A DNA stretch of 64,000 bases. Source: Lucinisca nassula. Lineage: Eukaryota > Mollusca > Bivalvia > Lucinida > Lucinidae. The stretch covers positions 158,444,981-158,508,980 of the forward strand of contig OY757011.1 of assembly GCA_963580285.1 (NCBI GenBank). The letters are read 5' to 3'. The position numbers and the translations under genes are program-made. The notes beneath the pieces were generated by a model that was not told the DNA's origin, did not search any database, and saw nothing but the letters and a program-made list of their open reading frames with translations. Below, piece by piece: positions 22,092 through 33,661 of the stretch (its first letter is position 1; every line of letters begins with the position of its first letter).

Positions 22092-22428
22092 GTACGGGGT
22101 GGTTGAGTGAGGTAAAGGTAAAGTGTATCTTGCATCATTGGGAAGTCCAAACGATCTTGCTGACAGTTGGGCAAGGCCTGCTGTTCTTAAAGCAGATATG
22201 GGTAGATGGGGAGTGTAGCCCAGCAGGCACACATCGCTAGGGCAATGTCAAATCGACGTCGGTCGTTACTTCTTTTGGTTCTTAACTTCCGTTAACATTC
22301 CTCTTTCTCTTCTGTCCCTTACTTTCATCTCATCTACTAGTGTTCTCTCTTTTCTCCAATTATGTGGGAGACGACACAAAATGACTCACAATGGTTGAAG
22401 TGTCGTTAAACACATAACAAACAATCGT
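22092..22428 (+). mobile_element. Fam-I, most complete copy with tail
   Basis: GGGTGGTTGAGTGAGGTAAA, ATCTTGCATCATTGGGAAGT, GTTGGGCAAGGCCTGCTG, TCTGTCCCTTACTTTCATCT and CGACACAAAATGACTCAC, ending GTCGTTAAACACATAACAAA. The end resembles the tails of Fam-C, SINE-2 and SINE-3, so Fam-I is probably also a retroposed short element. Confidence 0.7.
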
Positions 22429-22542
22429 TGCTAAATCGATTCGAATTAAATCTACGCCGCACATCTTTTTCAAAGATATTTGTCTTTGTGTTTGTTCTTT
22501 TACTTTTATCTTCATTTTTTGTTACGACAATGGTTTGGGTGT

Positions 22543-22850
22543 TTGTTTGATTTGAAGTTTAACGTCCCCGTCAACACTGTAAAGGTCATTTTGGAGACGT
22601 TGCTTCCAATTTTGTGGGGCTTTTACCCGACATTGAGATGAAATGACATGTCAAGCCCTGCCGCCCAATGAAACCAATAGGGTTTATAAGCATGGACGGG
22701 ACGCCTCTCACCGCATTGCCTGGACAGGCTTAGATTCTGCAAGCGGTTTACCAGTACTCGTGTGCGGGTCGGTTTCAGCTCTGCATGGAAGCATCATGCC
22801 GCCCATCTATTTCTTCAAGCCCCGATGGTAGGGGGGGGGGGGGGGGGGGG
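22543..22850 (-). mobile_element. Fam-C element, full-length, with poly(G)
   Basis: Plus strand shows the tail first: GTTTGTTTGATTTGAAGTTT, AACGTCCCCGTCAACACTGT, GGAGACGTTGCTTCCAATTT, CCGACATTGAGATGAAATGA, CCAATAGGGTTTATAAGCAT, GTGCGGGTCGGTTTCAGCTC and CCCATCTATTTCTTCAAGCC, then a 20-base G run at 22831-22850. On the minus strand it ends CGTTAAACTTCAAATCAAAC followed by AAACA, a SINE/LINE-type tail. The head has no clear tRNA boxes. Confidence 0.8.
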
Positions 22851-22983
22851 ATGGGCAAAGATTGGACTACGGGCGGGTAAGGGTTTGTACATTTCCATTC
22901 ATTTGCCTCTTCTCCTCTGCCCCTCACCTACATCTTCTACATCTTCTTTGTCTTTTTCTCTGGGAGCTCACAAAGGTTGACGT

Positions 22984-23007
22984 TAATAATAATAATAATA
23001 ATAATAA
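22984..23007. repeat. (AAT)n microsatellite
   Basis: Seven to eight AAT repeats inside the foldback loop. The loop continues to 23161 without a recognisable feature. Confidence 0.9.
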
Positions 23008-23161
23008 ACAATCAATCAGTCCTCGTTTACTACGTTGCATGCAGTGCAAAAGTCACGTGCACACATATTGCGCCAACATCACGAGCGCGTTCAACCGACG
23101 GTGATGAGATCAAAGAACATCATACGTATTAGATGCTGACCTCTGCGACAACCGAAACAAG

Positions 23162-26100
23162 CATGTCGAGCCCTGCATAAGAATGGAACATTGAAAGTTG
23201 TATGCAGAGCTACGTCGAGCTATGTCGAGCTCTGCATAAGTATGGCACATTGAAATATTTATGCAGAGCTACGTCGAGCTATGTCGAGCTCTGAATAAGA
23301 CTGGTACATTGAAAGTAGTATGCAGAGCTACGTCGAGCTATGTCGAGCTCTGCATAAGACTGGCGAATTGAAAGTTGTTTGCAGAGCTATGTCGAGCTAG
23401 GTCGAGCTCTGCATAAGTCTGGCACATTGAAAGTTGTATGCAGAGCTATGCAGAGTTACGTCCAGCTATGTCGAGCTCTGCATAAGACTGGCACATTGAA
23501 AGTTTTATGCAGAGCTGTGTCGAGCTAAGTCGAGCTCTGCAATTCGCTAGGTCGAGCTCTGCTATGTCGAGGTCTGTATAAGACTGGCACATTGAAAAAT
23601 GTATGCAGAGCTACGTCGAGCTATGTCGAGCTCTGCATAAGACTGGCGAATTGAAAATTGTATGCAGATCTACGTCGAGCTATGTCGAGCGCAGAGCTGT
23701 GCATTGATGTGATGATTTCTAAGGTTATGCAGACCTAAGGCGATTGCAGAGCTCTGCACTAAACTGGCAGATTGAAAGTTGTATGCAGAGCTACGTCGAG
23801 CTATGTCGAGCTCTGCATAAGTATGGCACATTGAAATATTTATGCAGAGCTACGTCGAGCTATGTCGAGCTCTGCATAAGACTGGTACATTGAAAGTAGT
23901 ATGCAGAGCTACGTCGAGCTATGTCGAGCTCTGCATAAGACTGGCGAATTGAAAGTTGTTTGCAGAGCTATGTCGAGCTAGGTCGAGCTCTGCAATACGC
24001 TACGTCGAGCTCTGCTATGTCGAGCTCTGCATAAGACTGGCACATTGAAAGTTGTATGCAGAGCTAAGTCGATCTTTGTCGAGCTCTGCATAAGAATGGC
24101 ACATTGAAAGTTGAATGCAGAGCTACGTCGAGCTATGTCGAGCTCTGCATAAGTATGACACATTGCAATATTTATGCAGAGCTACGTCAAGCTATGTCGA
24201 GCTCTGCATAAGACTGGTACATTGAAAGTAGTATGCAGAGCTACGTCGAGCTATGTTGAGCTCTGCATAAGACTGGCGATTTGAAAGTTGTTTGCAGAGC
24301 TATGTCGAGCTAGGTCGAGCTCTGCATAAGTCTGGCACATTGAAAGTTGTATGCAGAGCTATGCAATGTTACGTCGAGCTATGTCGAGCTCTGCATAAGA
24401 CTGGCACATTGAAAGTTTTATGCAGAGCTGTGTCGAGCTAGGTCGAGCTCTGCAATTCGCTAGGTCGAGCTCTGCTATGTTGAGGTCTGCATAAGACTGG
24501 CACATTGAAAAATGTATGCAGAGCTACGTCGAGCTATGTCGAGCTCTGCATAAGACTGGCGAATTGAAAATTGTATGCAGAGTTACGTCGAGCTGTGTCG
24601 AGCGCAGAGCTGTGCATTGGTGTGATGATTTCTAAGATTATGCAGACCTAAGAGGATTGCAGAGCTCTGCACTTCACTGGCACATTGAAAGTTGTTTGCA
24701 GAGCTACGTCGAGCTATGTCGAGCTCTGCATAAGTATGGCACATTGAAATATTTATGCAGAGCTACGTCGAGCTATGTCGAGCTCTGCATAAGACTGGCA
24801 CATTGAAAGTGGTATGCAGAGCTACCTCGATCTCTGTCGAGCTCTGCATAAGAATGGCACATTGAAAGTTGTATGCAGAGCTACGTCGAGCTATGTCGAG
24901 CTCTGCATAAGTATGGCACATTGAAATATTTATGCAGAGCTACGTCGAGCTATGTCGAGCTCTTCATAAGACTGGTACATTGAAAGTAGTATGCAGAGCT
25001 AGGTCGAGCTATGTCGAGCTCTGCATAAGACTGGCGAATTGAAAGTTGTTTGCAGAGCTATGTCGAGCTAGGTCGAGCTCTGCATAAGTCTGGCACATTG
25101 AAAGTTGTATGCAGAGCTATGCAGAGCTATGCAGAGTTACGTCGAGCTATGTCGAGCTCTGCATAAGACTGGTACATTGAAAATTTTATGCAGAGCTGTG
25201 TCGAGCTAGGTCGAGCTCTGCAATTCGCTAGGTCGAGCTCTGCTTTGTCGAGGTCTGCATAAGACTGGAACATTGAAAGTAGTATGCAGAGCTATGTCGA
25301 GCTCTGCATAAGACTGGCAAATTGAAAGTTGTTTGCAGAGCTATGTCGAGCTAGGTCGAGCTGTGCATAAGTCTGGCACATTGAACGTTGTATGCAGAGC
25401 TATGCAGAGTTACGTCGAGCTATGTCGAGCTCTGCATAAGACTGACACATTGAAAGTTTTATGCAGAGCTGTGTCGGGCTAGGTCGAGCTCTGCAATTCG
25501 CTAGGTCGAGCTCTGCTATGTCGAGGTCTGCATAAGACTGGCAAATTGAAAAATGTATGCAGAGCTATGTCGAGCTCTGCATACGACTGGCGAATTGAAA
25601 ATTGTAAGCAGAGCTACGTCGAGCTATGTCGAGCGCAGATCTGTGCATTGATGTGATGATTTCTAAGATTATGCAGACCTAAGGCGATTGAAGAGCTCTG
25701 CACTAAACTGGCACATTGAAAGTTGTATGCAGAGCTACATCGAGCTATGTCGAGCTCTGCATAAGTATGGCACATTGAAATATTTATGCAGAGCTACGTC
25801 GAGCTATGTCGAGCTCTGCATAAGACTGGCACATTGAAAGTAGTATGCAGAGCTACGTCGAGCTATGTCGAGCTCTGCATAAGACTGACGAATTGAAAGT
25901 TGTTTGCAGAGCTATCTCGAGCTAGGTCGAGCTCTGCAATACGCTAGGTCGAGCTCTGCATAAGACTGGCACATTGAAAGATGTATGCAGAGCTATGTCG
26001 AGCAAGGTCGAGCTCTGCATAAGTCTGGCACATTGAACGTTGTATGCAGAGCTATGCAGAGTTACATCGAGCTATGTAGAGCTCTGCATAAGACTGGCAC

Positions 26101-29100
26101 ATTGAAAGTTTTATGCAGAGCTGTGTCGGGCTAGGTCGAGCTCTGAAATTCGCTAGGTCCAGCTCTGCTATATAGGTCTGCATAAGACTGGCACATTGAA
26201 AAATGTATGCAGAGCTACGTCGAGCTATGTCGAGCTCTGCATAAGACTGGCGAATTGAAAATTGTAAGCAGGGCTACGTCGAGCTATGTCGAGCGCAGAT
26301 CTGTGCATTGATGTGATGATTCCTAAGATTATGCAGACCTAAGGCGATTGAAGAGCTCTGCACTAAACTGGCACATTGAAAGTTGTATGCAGAGCTACGT
26401 CGAGCTATGTCGAGCTCTGCATAAGTATGCCACATTGAAATATTTATGCAGAGCTACGTCGAGCTATGTCGAGCTCTGCATAAGACTGGCACATTGAAAG
26501 TAGTATGCGGAGCTACGTCGAGCTATGTCGAGCTCTGCATAAGACTGGCGAATTGAAAGTTGTTTGCAGAGCTATGTCGAGCTAGGTCGAGCTCTGCAAT
26601 ACGCTAGGTCGAGCTCTGCTATGTCGAGCTCTGCATAAGACTGGCACATTGAAAGTTGTATGCAGAGCTACGTCGATCTATGTCGAGCTCTGCATAAGAA
26701 TGACACATTGAAAGTTGTATGCAGAGCTACGTCGACCTATGTCGAGCTCTGCATAAGTATGGCACATTGAAAGTTGTATGCAGAGCTACGTCGAGCTATG
26801 TCGAGCGCAGAGCTGTGCATTGATGTGATGATTTCTAAGATTATGCAGACCCAAGGCGATTGCAGACCTCTGCACTAAACTGGCACATTGAAAGTTGTAT
26901 GCAGAGCTACGTCGAGCTATGTCGAGTTCTGCATAAGTATGGCACATTGAAATATTTATGCAGAGCTACGTCGAGCTATGTCGAGCTCTGCATAAGACTG
27001 GCACATTGAAAGTAGTATGCAGAGCTACGTCGAGCTATGTTGAGCTCTGCATAAGACTGGCGAATTGAAAGTTGTTTGCAGAGCTATGTCGCGCTAGGTG
27101 GAGCTCTGCATAAGTATGGCACATTGAAAGTTGTATGCAGAGCTATGCAGAGTTACGTCGAGCTATGTCGAGCTCTGCATAAGACTGGCACATTGAAAGT
27201 TTTATGCAGAGCTGTGTCGAGCTAGGTCGAGCTCTGCAATTCGCTAGGTCGAGCTCTGCTATGTCGAGGTCTGCATAAGACTGGCACATTGAAAAATGTA
27301 TGCAGAGCTATGTCGAGCTCTGCATAAGACTGGCGAATTGAAAATTGTATGCAGAGCTACGTCGAGCTATGTCGAGCGCAGAGCTGTGCATTGATGTGAT
27401 GATTTCTAAGATTATGCAGACCTAAGAGGATTGCAGAGCTCAGCACTTAACTGGCACATTGAAAGTTGCATGCAGACCTACGTCGAGCTATGTCGAGCTC
27501 TGCATAAGTATGGCACATTGAAATATTTATGCAGAGCTACGTCGAGCTATGTCGAGCTCTGCATAAGACTGGCACATTGAAAGTAGTATGCATAGCTACT
27601 TCGAGCTATGTCGAGCTCTGCATAAGACTGGCGAATTGAAAGTTGTTTGCAGAGCTATGTCGAGCTAGGTCGAGCTCTGCAATACGCTAGGTCGAGCTCT
27701 GCTATGTCGAGCTCTGCATAAGACTGGCACATTGAAAGTTGTATGCAGAGCTACGTCGATCTATGTCGAGCTCGGCATAACAATGGCACATTGAAAGTTG
27801 TATGCAGAGCTACGTCGAACTATGTCGAGCTCTGCATAAGTATGGCACATTGAAATATTTATGCAGAGCTACGTCGACCTATGACGAGCTCTGCATAAGA
27901 ATGGTACATTGAAAGTAGTATGCAGAGCTACGTCGAGCTATGTCGAGCTCTGCATAAGACTGGCGAATTGAAAGTTATTTGCAGAGCTATGTCGAGCTAT
28001 GTCGAGCTCTGCATAAGACTGGCACATTGAAAGTTCTATGCAGAGCTGTGTCGAGCGAGGTCGAGCTCTGCTATGTCGAGGTCTGCATCAGACTGGCTCA
28101 TTGGAAAATGTATGCAGAGCTACGTCGAGCTATGTCGAGCTCTGCATAAGACTGGCGAATTGAAAATTGTATGCAGAGCTACGTCGAGCTATGTCGAGCG
28201 CAGAGCTGTGCATTGATGTGATGATTTCTAAGATTATGCAGACCTAAGGCGATTGCAGAGCTCTGCACTAAACTGGCACATTGAAAGTTGTATGCAGAGC
28301 TACGTCGAGCTATGTCGAGCTCTGCATAAGTATGGTACATTGAAATATTTATGCAGAGCTACTTCGAGATATGTCGAGCTCTGCATAAGACTGGCACATT
28401 GAAAGTAGTATGCAAAGCTACGTCGAGCTATGTCGAGCTCTGCAAACGACTGGCGAATTGAAAGTTGTTTGCAGAGCTATGTCGAGCCAGGTCGAGCTCT
28501 GCAGTACGCTAGGTCGAGCTCTGCTATGTCGAGCTCTGCATAAGACTGGCACATTGAAAGTTGTATGCAGAGCTACGTCGATCTATGTCGAACTCTGCAT
28601 AAGAATGGCACATTGAAAGTTGTATGCAGAGCTACGTCGAGCTATGTCGAGCTCTGCATAAGTATGGCACATTGACATATTTATGCAGAGCTACGTCGAG
28701 CTATGTCGAGGTCGGCATAAGACTGGTACATTGAAAGTAGTATGCAGAGCTACGTCGAGCTATGTCGAGCTCTGCATAAGACTGGCGAAATGAAAGTTGT
28801 TTGCAGAGCTATGTCGAGATAGGTCGAGCTCTGCATAAGTCTGGCACATTGAAAGTTGTATGCAGAGCTATGCAGAGTTACGTCGAGCTCTGCATAAGAC
28901 TGGCACATTGAAAGTTTTATGCAGAGCTGTGTCGAGTTAGGTCGAGCTCTGCAATTCGCTAGGTCGAGCTCTGCTATGTCGAGGTCTGCATAAGACTGGC
29001 TCATTTAAAAATATATGCAGAGCTACGTCGAGCTATGTCGAGCTCTGCATAAGACTGGAGAATTGAAAATTGTATGAAGAGCTACGTCGAGCTATGTCGA

Positions 29101-32100
29101 GCGCAGAGCTGTGCATTGATGTCATGATTTCTAAGATTATGCAGACCTAAGGCGATTGAAGAGCTCTGCACTAAACTGGCAGATTGAAAGTTGTATGCAG
29201 AGCTACATCGAGCTATGTCGAGCTCTGCATAAGTATGGCACATTGCAATATTTATGCAGAGCTACGTCGAGCTATGTCGAGCTCTGCATAAGACTGGCAC
29301 ATTGAAAGTAGTATGCAGAGCTACGTGGAGCTATGTCGAGCTCTGCATAAGACCGGCGAATTGAAAGTTGTTTGCAGAGCTATGTCGAGCTAGGTCGAGC
29401 TCTGCAATACGCTAGGTCGAGCTCTGCTATGTCGAGCTCTGCATAAGACTGGCACATTGAAAGTGGTATGCAGAGCTACGTCGATCTCTGTCGAGCTCTG
29501 CATAAGAATGGCACATTGAAAGTTGTATGCAGAGCTACGTCGAGCTATGTCGAGCTCTGCATAAGTATGGCACATTGAAATATTTATGCAGAGCTACGTC
29601 GAGCTATGTCGGGCTCTGCATAAGACTGGTACATTGAAAGTAGTATGCAAAGCTACGTCGAGCTATGTCGAGCTCTGCATAAGTATGGCACATTGAAATA
29701 TTTATGCAGAGCTACGTTGAGCTATGTCGAGGTCGGCATAAGACTGGTACATTGAAAGTAGTATGCAGAGCTACGTCGAGCTATGTCGAGCTCTGCATAA
29801 GACTGGCGAAATGAAAGTTGTTTGCAGAGCTATGTCGAGCTAGGTCGAGCTCTGCATAAGTCTGGCACATTGAAAGTTGTATGCAGAGCTATGCAGAGTT
29901 ACGTCGAGCTATGTCGAGCTCTGCATAAGACTGGCACATTGAAAGTTTTATGCAGAGCTGTGTCGAGCTAGGTCGAGCTCTGCAATTCGCTAGGTTGAGC
30001 TCTGCTATGTCGAGGTCTGCATAAGACTGGTACATTAAAAGTAGTATGCAGAGCTACGTCGAGCTATGTCGAGCTCTTCATAAGACTGGCGAATTGAAAG
30101 TTGTTTGCAGAGCTATGTCGAGCTATGTCGAGCTCTGCATAAGACTGGCACATTGAAAGTTTTTTGCAGAGCTGTGTCGAGCTAGGTCGAGCTCTGCAAT
30201 TCGCTCGGTCGAGCTCTGCTATGTCGAGGTCTGCATAAAACTGGCACATTGAAAAATGTATGCAGAGCTACGTAGAGCTATGTCGAGCTCTGCATAAGAC
30301 TGGCGAATTGAAAATTGTAAGCAGAGCTACGTCGAGCGCAGATCTGTGCATTGATTTTGATGATTTCTAAGATTATGCAGACCTAAGGCGATTGCAGTGC
30401 TCTGCACTAAACTCGCACATTGAAAGTTGTATGCAGAGCTACGTCGAGCTATGTCGAGCTCTGCATAAGTATGGCACATTGAAAGTTGTATGCAGAGCTA
30501 CGTCGAGCTATGTCGAGCTCTGCATAAGACTGGTACATTGAAAGTAGTTTGCAGAGTACGTCGAGCTATGTCGAGCTCTGCATAAGACTGGCGAATTGAA
30601 AGTTGTTTGCAGAGCTATGTCGAGCTACGTCGAGCTCTGCATAAGTCTGGCACATTGAAAGTTGTATGCAGAGCTATGCAGAGTTACGTCGAGCTATGTC
30701 GAGCTCTGCATAAGACTGGCACATTGAAAGTTTTATGCAGAGCTGTGCGAGCTAGGTCGAGCTCTGCAATTCGCTAGGTCGAGCTCTGCTATGTCGAGGT
30801 CTGCATAAGACTGGCACATTGAAAAATGTATGCAGAGCTACGTCGAGCTATGTCGAGCTCTGCATAAGACTGGCGAATTGAAAATTGTATGCAGAGCTAC
30901 GTCGAGCTATGTCGAGCGCAGAGCTGTGCAATGATGTGATGATTTCTAAGATTATGCAGACCTAAGGCGATTGCAGAGCTCTGCACTAAACTGGCACATT
31001 GAAAGTTGTATGCAGAGCTACGTCGAGCTATGTCGAGCTCTGCATAAGTATGCCACATTGAAATATTTATGCAGAGCTACGTCGTGCTATGTCGAGCTCT
31101 GCATAAGACTGGCACATTGAAAGTAGTATGCGGAGCTACGTCGAGCTATGTCGAGCTCTGCATAAGACTGGCGAATTGAAAGTTGTTTGCAGAGCTATGT
31201 CGAGCTAGGTCGAGCTCTGCAATACGCTAGGTCGAGCTCTGCTATGTCGAGCTCTGCATAAGACTGGCACATTGAAAGTTGTATGCAGAGCTACGTCGAT
31301 CTATGTCGAGCTCTGCATAAGAATGACACATTGAAAGTTGTATGCAGAGCTACGTCGACCTATGTCGAGCTCTGCATAAGTATGGCACATTGAAAGTTGT
31401 ATGCAGAGCTACGTCGAGCTATGTCGAGCTCTGCATAAGACTGGTACATTGAAAGTAGTATGCAGAGCTACGTCGAGCTATATCGAGCTCTGCATAAGAA
31501 TGGCGAATTGAAAAATGTTTGCAGAGCTATGACGAGCTAGGTCGAGCTCTGCATAAGTCTGGCACATTGAAAGTTGTATGCAGAGCTATGCAGAGTTACG
31601 TCGAGCTTTGTCGAGCTCTGCATAAGACTGGCACATTGAAAGTTTTATGCAGAGCTGTATCGAGCTAGGTCGAGCTCTGCAATTCGCTAGGTCGAGCTCT
31701 GCTTTGTCGTGATCTGCATAAGACTGGCTCATCAAAAAATGTATGCAGAGCTACGTCGAGCTATGTCGAGCTCTGCATAAGACTGGCGAATTGAAAATTG
31801 TATGCAAAGCTACGTCGAGCTATGTCGAGCGCAGATCTGTGCATTGATGTGATGATTTCTAAGATTATGCAGACCTAAGGCGATTGCAGAGCTCTGCACT
31901 AAGCTTGCACATTGAAAGTTGTATGCAGAGCTACGTCGAGCTATGTCGAGCTCTGCATAAGTATGGCTCATTGAAACATTTATGCAGAGCTACGTCGTGC
32001 TATGTCGAGCTCTGCATAAGACTGGCACATTGAAATTAGTATGCCGAGCTACGTCGAGCTATGTCGAGCTCTGCATAAGACTGGCGAATTGAAAGTTGTT

Positions 32101-33354
32101 TGCAGAGCTATGTCGAGCTAGGTCGAGCTCTGCAATACGCTACGTATGGCGCATTGAAATATTTATGCAGAGCTACGTCGAGCTATGTCGAGCTCTGCAT
32201 AAGAATAGCACATTGAAAGTTGTATGCAGAGCTACGTCGAGCTATGTCGAGCTCTGCATAAGTATGGCACATTGAAATATTTATGCAGAGGTACGTCGAG
32301 CTATGTCGAGCTCTGCATAAGACTGGTACATTGAAAGTAGTATGCAGAGCTACGTCGAGATATGTCGAGCTCTGCATAAGACTGGCGAATTGAAAGTTGT
32401 TTGCAGAGCTATGTCGAGCTAGGTCGAGCTCTGCATAAGTCTGGCACATTGAAAGTTGTATGCAGAGCTATGCAGAGTTACGTCGAGCTATGTCGAGCTC
32501 TGCATAAGACTGGCACATTGAAAGTTTTATGCAGAGCTGTGTCGAGCTAGGTCGAGCTCTGCAATTCGCTAGGCCGAGCTCTGCTTTGTCTAGGTCTGCA
32601 TAAGACTGGTATATTGAAAGTAGTATGCAGAGCTCCGTCGAGCTATGTCGAGCTCTGCATAAGACTGGCGAATTGGAAGTTGTTTGGAAAGCTATGTCGA
32701 GCTTGGTCGAGCTCTGCATAAGTCTGACACATTGAAAGTTGTATGCAGAGCTATGCAGAGTTACGTCGAGCTATGTCGAGCTCTGCATAAGACTGGCACA
32801 TTGAAAAATGTATGCAGAGCTACGTCGAGCTATGCCGAGCTCTGCATAAGACTGGCGAATTGAAAATTTATGCAGAGCTACGTCGAGCTATGTCGAGCGC
32901 AGATCTGTGCATTGATGTGATGATTTCTAAGATTATGCAGACCTAAGGCGATTGCAGAGCTCTGCACTAAACTGGCACATTGAGAGTTGTATGCAGAGCT
33001 ACATCGAGCTATGTCGAGCTCTGCATAAGTATGGCACATTGAAATATTTATGCAGAGCTACGTCGAGCTATGTCGAGCTCTGCATAAGACTGGCACATTG
33101 AAAGTAGTATGCAGAGCTACGTCGAGCTATGTCAAGCGCAGAGCTGTGCATTGATGTGCTGATTTCTAAGTTTATGCAGACCTAAGGCGATTGCAGAGCT
33201 CTGCACTAAACTGGCATGCAGAGCTACGTCGACTTTTGTCGAGCTCTGCGAAAGACTGGCACATTGAAAGTTGTATGCAGAGCTACGTCGAGCTATGTTG
33301 AGCTCTGCATAAGACTGGCGAATTGAAAGTTTATGCAGAGCTATGTCGAGCTAG
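23162..33354 (-). repeat. Right arm: ~59-bp satellite array, inverted
   Basis: Same satellite as 15579-18862 on the opposite strand: plus strand reads TATGCAGAGCTACGTCGAGC, TATGTCGAGCTCTGCATAAG, ACTGGCACATTGAAAGTTG. Roughly 170 units. Thirteen marker blocks (GTGCATTGATGTGATGATTT and CAGACCTAAGGCGATTG) have the GCATTG (or GCAATG) near 23701, 24615, 25645, 26305, 26817, 27388, 28210, 29113, 30348, 30928, 31841, 32909 and 33148. Spacing is 239 to 1235 bp, so higher-order blocks are irregular. Short open frames of 60-88 codons recur because three units (177 bp) return to phase. They are not genes. Confidence 0.95.
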
Positions 33355-33466
33355 GTCGAGCTCTGGGTTAGACTTAACAGGAATCCTGTTACATTAAGGG
33401 AATCCTGCTAAGTCTTATGCAGAGCTGAATGCAGATGGGCGATTGCAGAGCCAACTTCACACAACT
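33355..33466 (-). repeat. Foldback element right terminal inverted repeat
   Basis: Reverse complement starts AGTTGTGTGAAGTTGGCTCT and GCAATCGCCCATCTGCATTC, as at the left end, with two differences in 112 bases. The last base of the element is 33466, directly before the second aataaataa. Confidence 0.92.
33373..33412. promoter_or_regulatory. Subterminal palindrome, right end
   Basis: CTTAACAGGA, 20-bp spacer, TCCTGCTAAG: one mismatch from the perfect left-end version, same spacing and same distance from the tip. Confidence 0.6.
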
Positions 33467-33475
33467 AATAAATAA
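33467..33475. repeat. Target-site duplication, right copy (aataaataa)
   Basis: Identical to 15458-15466. The retrotransposon frame resumes here with the codons for N, N, E, S. Confidence 0.93.
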
Positions 33476-33661
33476 TGAGTCCCGTGTTTTAAGGTCTTCT
33501 TCAAACAACAATTTTGTAATTCCCAGACCAAACAAAGAATTATTTATACACAGCATGTCATATTCTGGAACTGTTATATGGAACATTTTACCAGAATACA
33601 TAAAATTATCCAACAATAGTACAACTTTTCATTCCAGATGCATAAAATGGATGAAAACCTA
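33467..33661 (+). pseudogene. Non-LTR retrotransposon ORF, C-terminal end, right half of a split frame
   Basis: Open to its own stop at 33660-33662. Residues NESRVLRSSSNNNFVIPRPN, ELFIHSMSYSGTVIWNILPE and YIKLSNNSTTFHSRCIKWM are the usual end of Jockey/CR1-like non-LTR ORF2 proteins (a basic PRP motif, then YSG-xxxWN-LP). It is the continuation of 15093-15466. Codon phase is preserved across the 9-bp duplication if the 18-kb element is removed, and no stop or frameshift is present in either half. The open frame could be extended 5' into the foldback terminal repeat (from 33429), but those residues are element sequence. It is a pseudogene because of the insertion and the 5' truncation. Confidence 0.9.

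Larger units (their letters stand above)
15467..33466. mobile_element. Giant foldback-type DNA transposon, 18,000 bp
   Basis: Seen directly: perfect 9-bp direct duplication at both edges; inverted ends beginning AGTTGTGTGAAGTTGGCTCT on both sides with 110 of 112 bases identical; two arms made of the same ~59-bp satellite in opposite orientation (15579-18862 and 23162-33354); an inner loop of unrelated repeats (18863-23161); and a retrotransposon reading frame restored in phase when the insertion and one duplication copy are removed. Known: foldback elements (Drosophila FB, sea urchin TU, P-related Galileo) have long inverted arms made of short tandem repeats, and FB and Mutator-like elements make 9-bp duplications. 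Inferred: one transposition event of a non-autonomous element, recent enough that duplication and host frame are unchanged. No transposase is recognisable inside. Arm lengths are unequal (~3.4 and ~10.3 kb with the ends) and may be affected by assembly of tandem DNA. Confidence 0.88.

Noticed and set aside
16751..32719. Many short open frames (60-88 codons) in the satellite arms
   Set aside because: They arise because three 59-bp units equal 177 bp and the unit has few stops in some phases. They occur in both orientations and have no start or promoter context.
15579..33354. CRISPR-like look of the repeated units
   Set aside because: Units are contiguous satellite monomers with diverged variants and no unique spacers, in a eukaryotic context with transposon termini.
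15467..33466. The inverted arms as a simple palindromic misassembly
   Set aside because: The arms differ in length, unit order and private variants, and the outer flanks are two different parts of one reading frame joined by a 9-bp duplication. A mirrored assembly error would not produce these.
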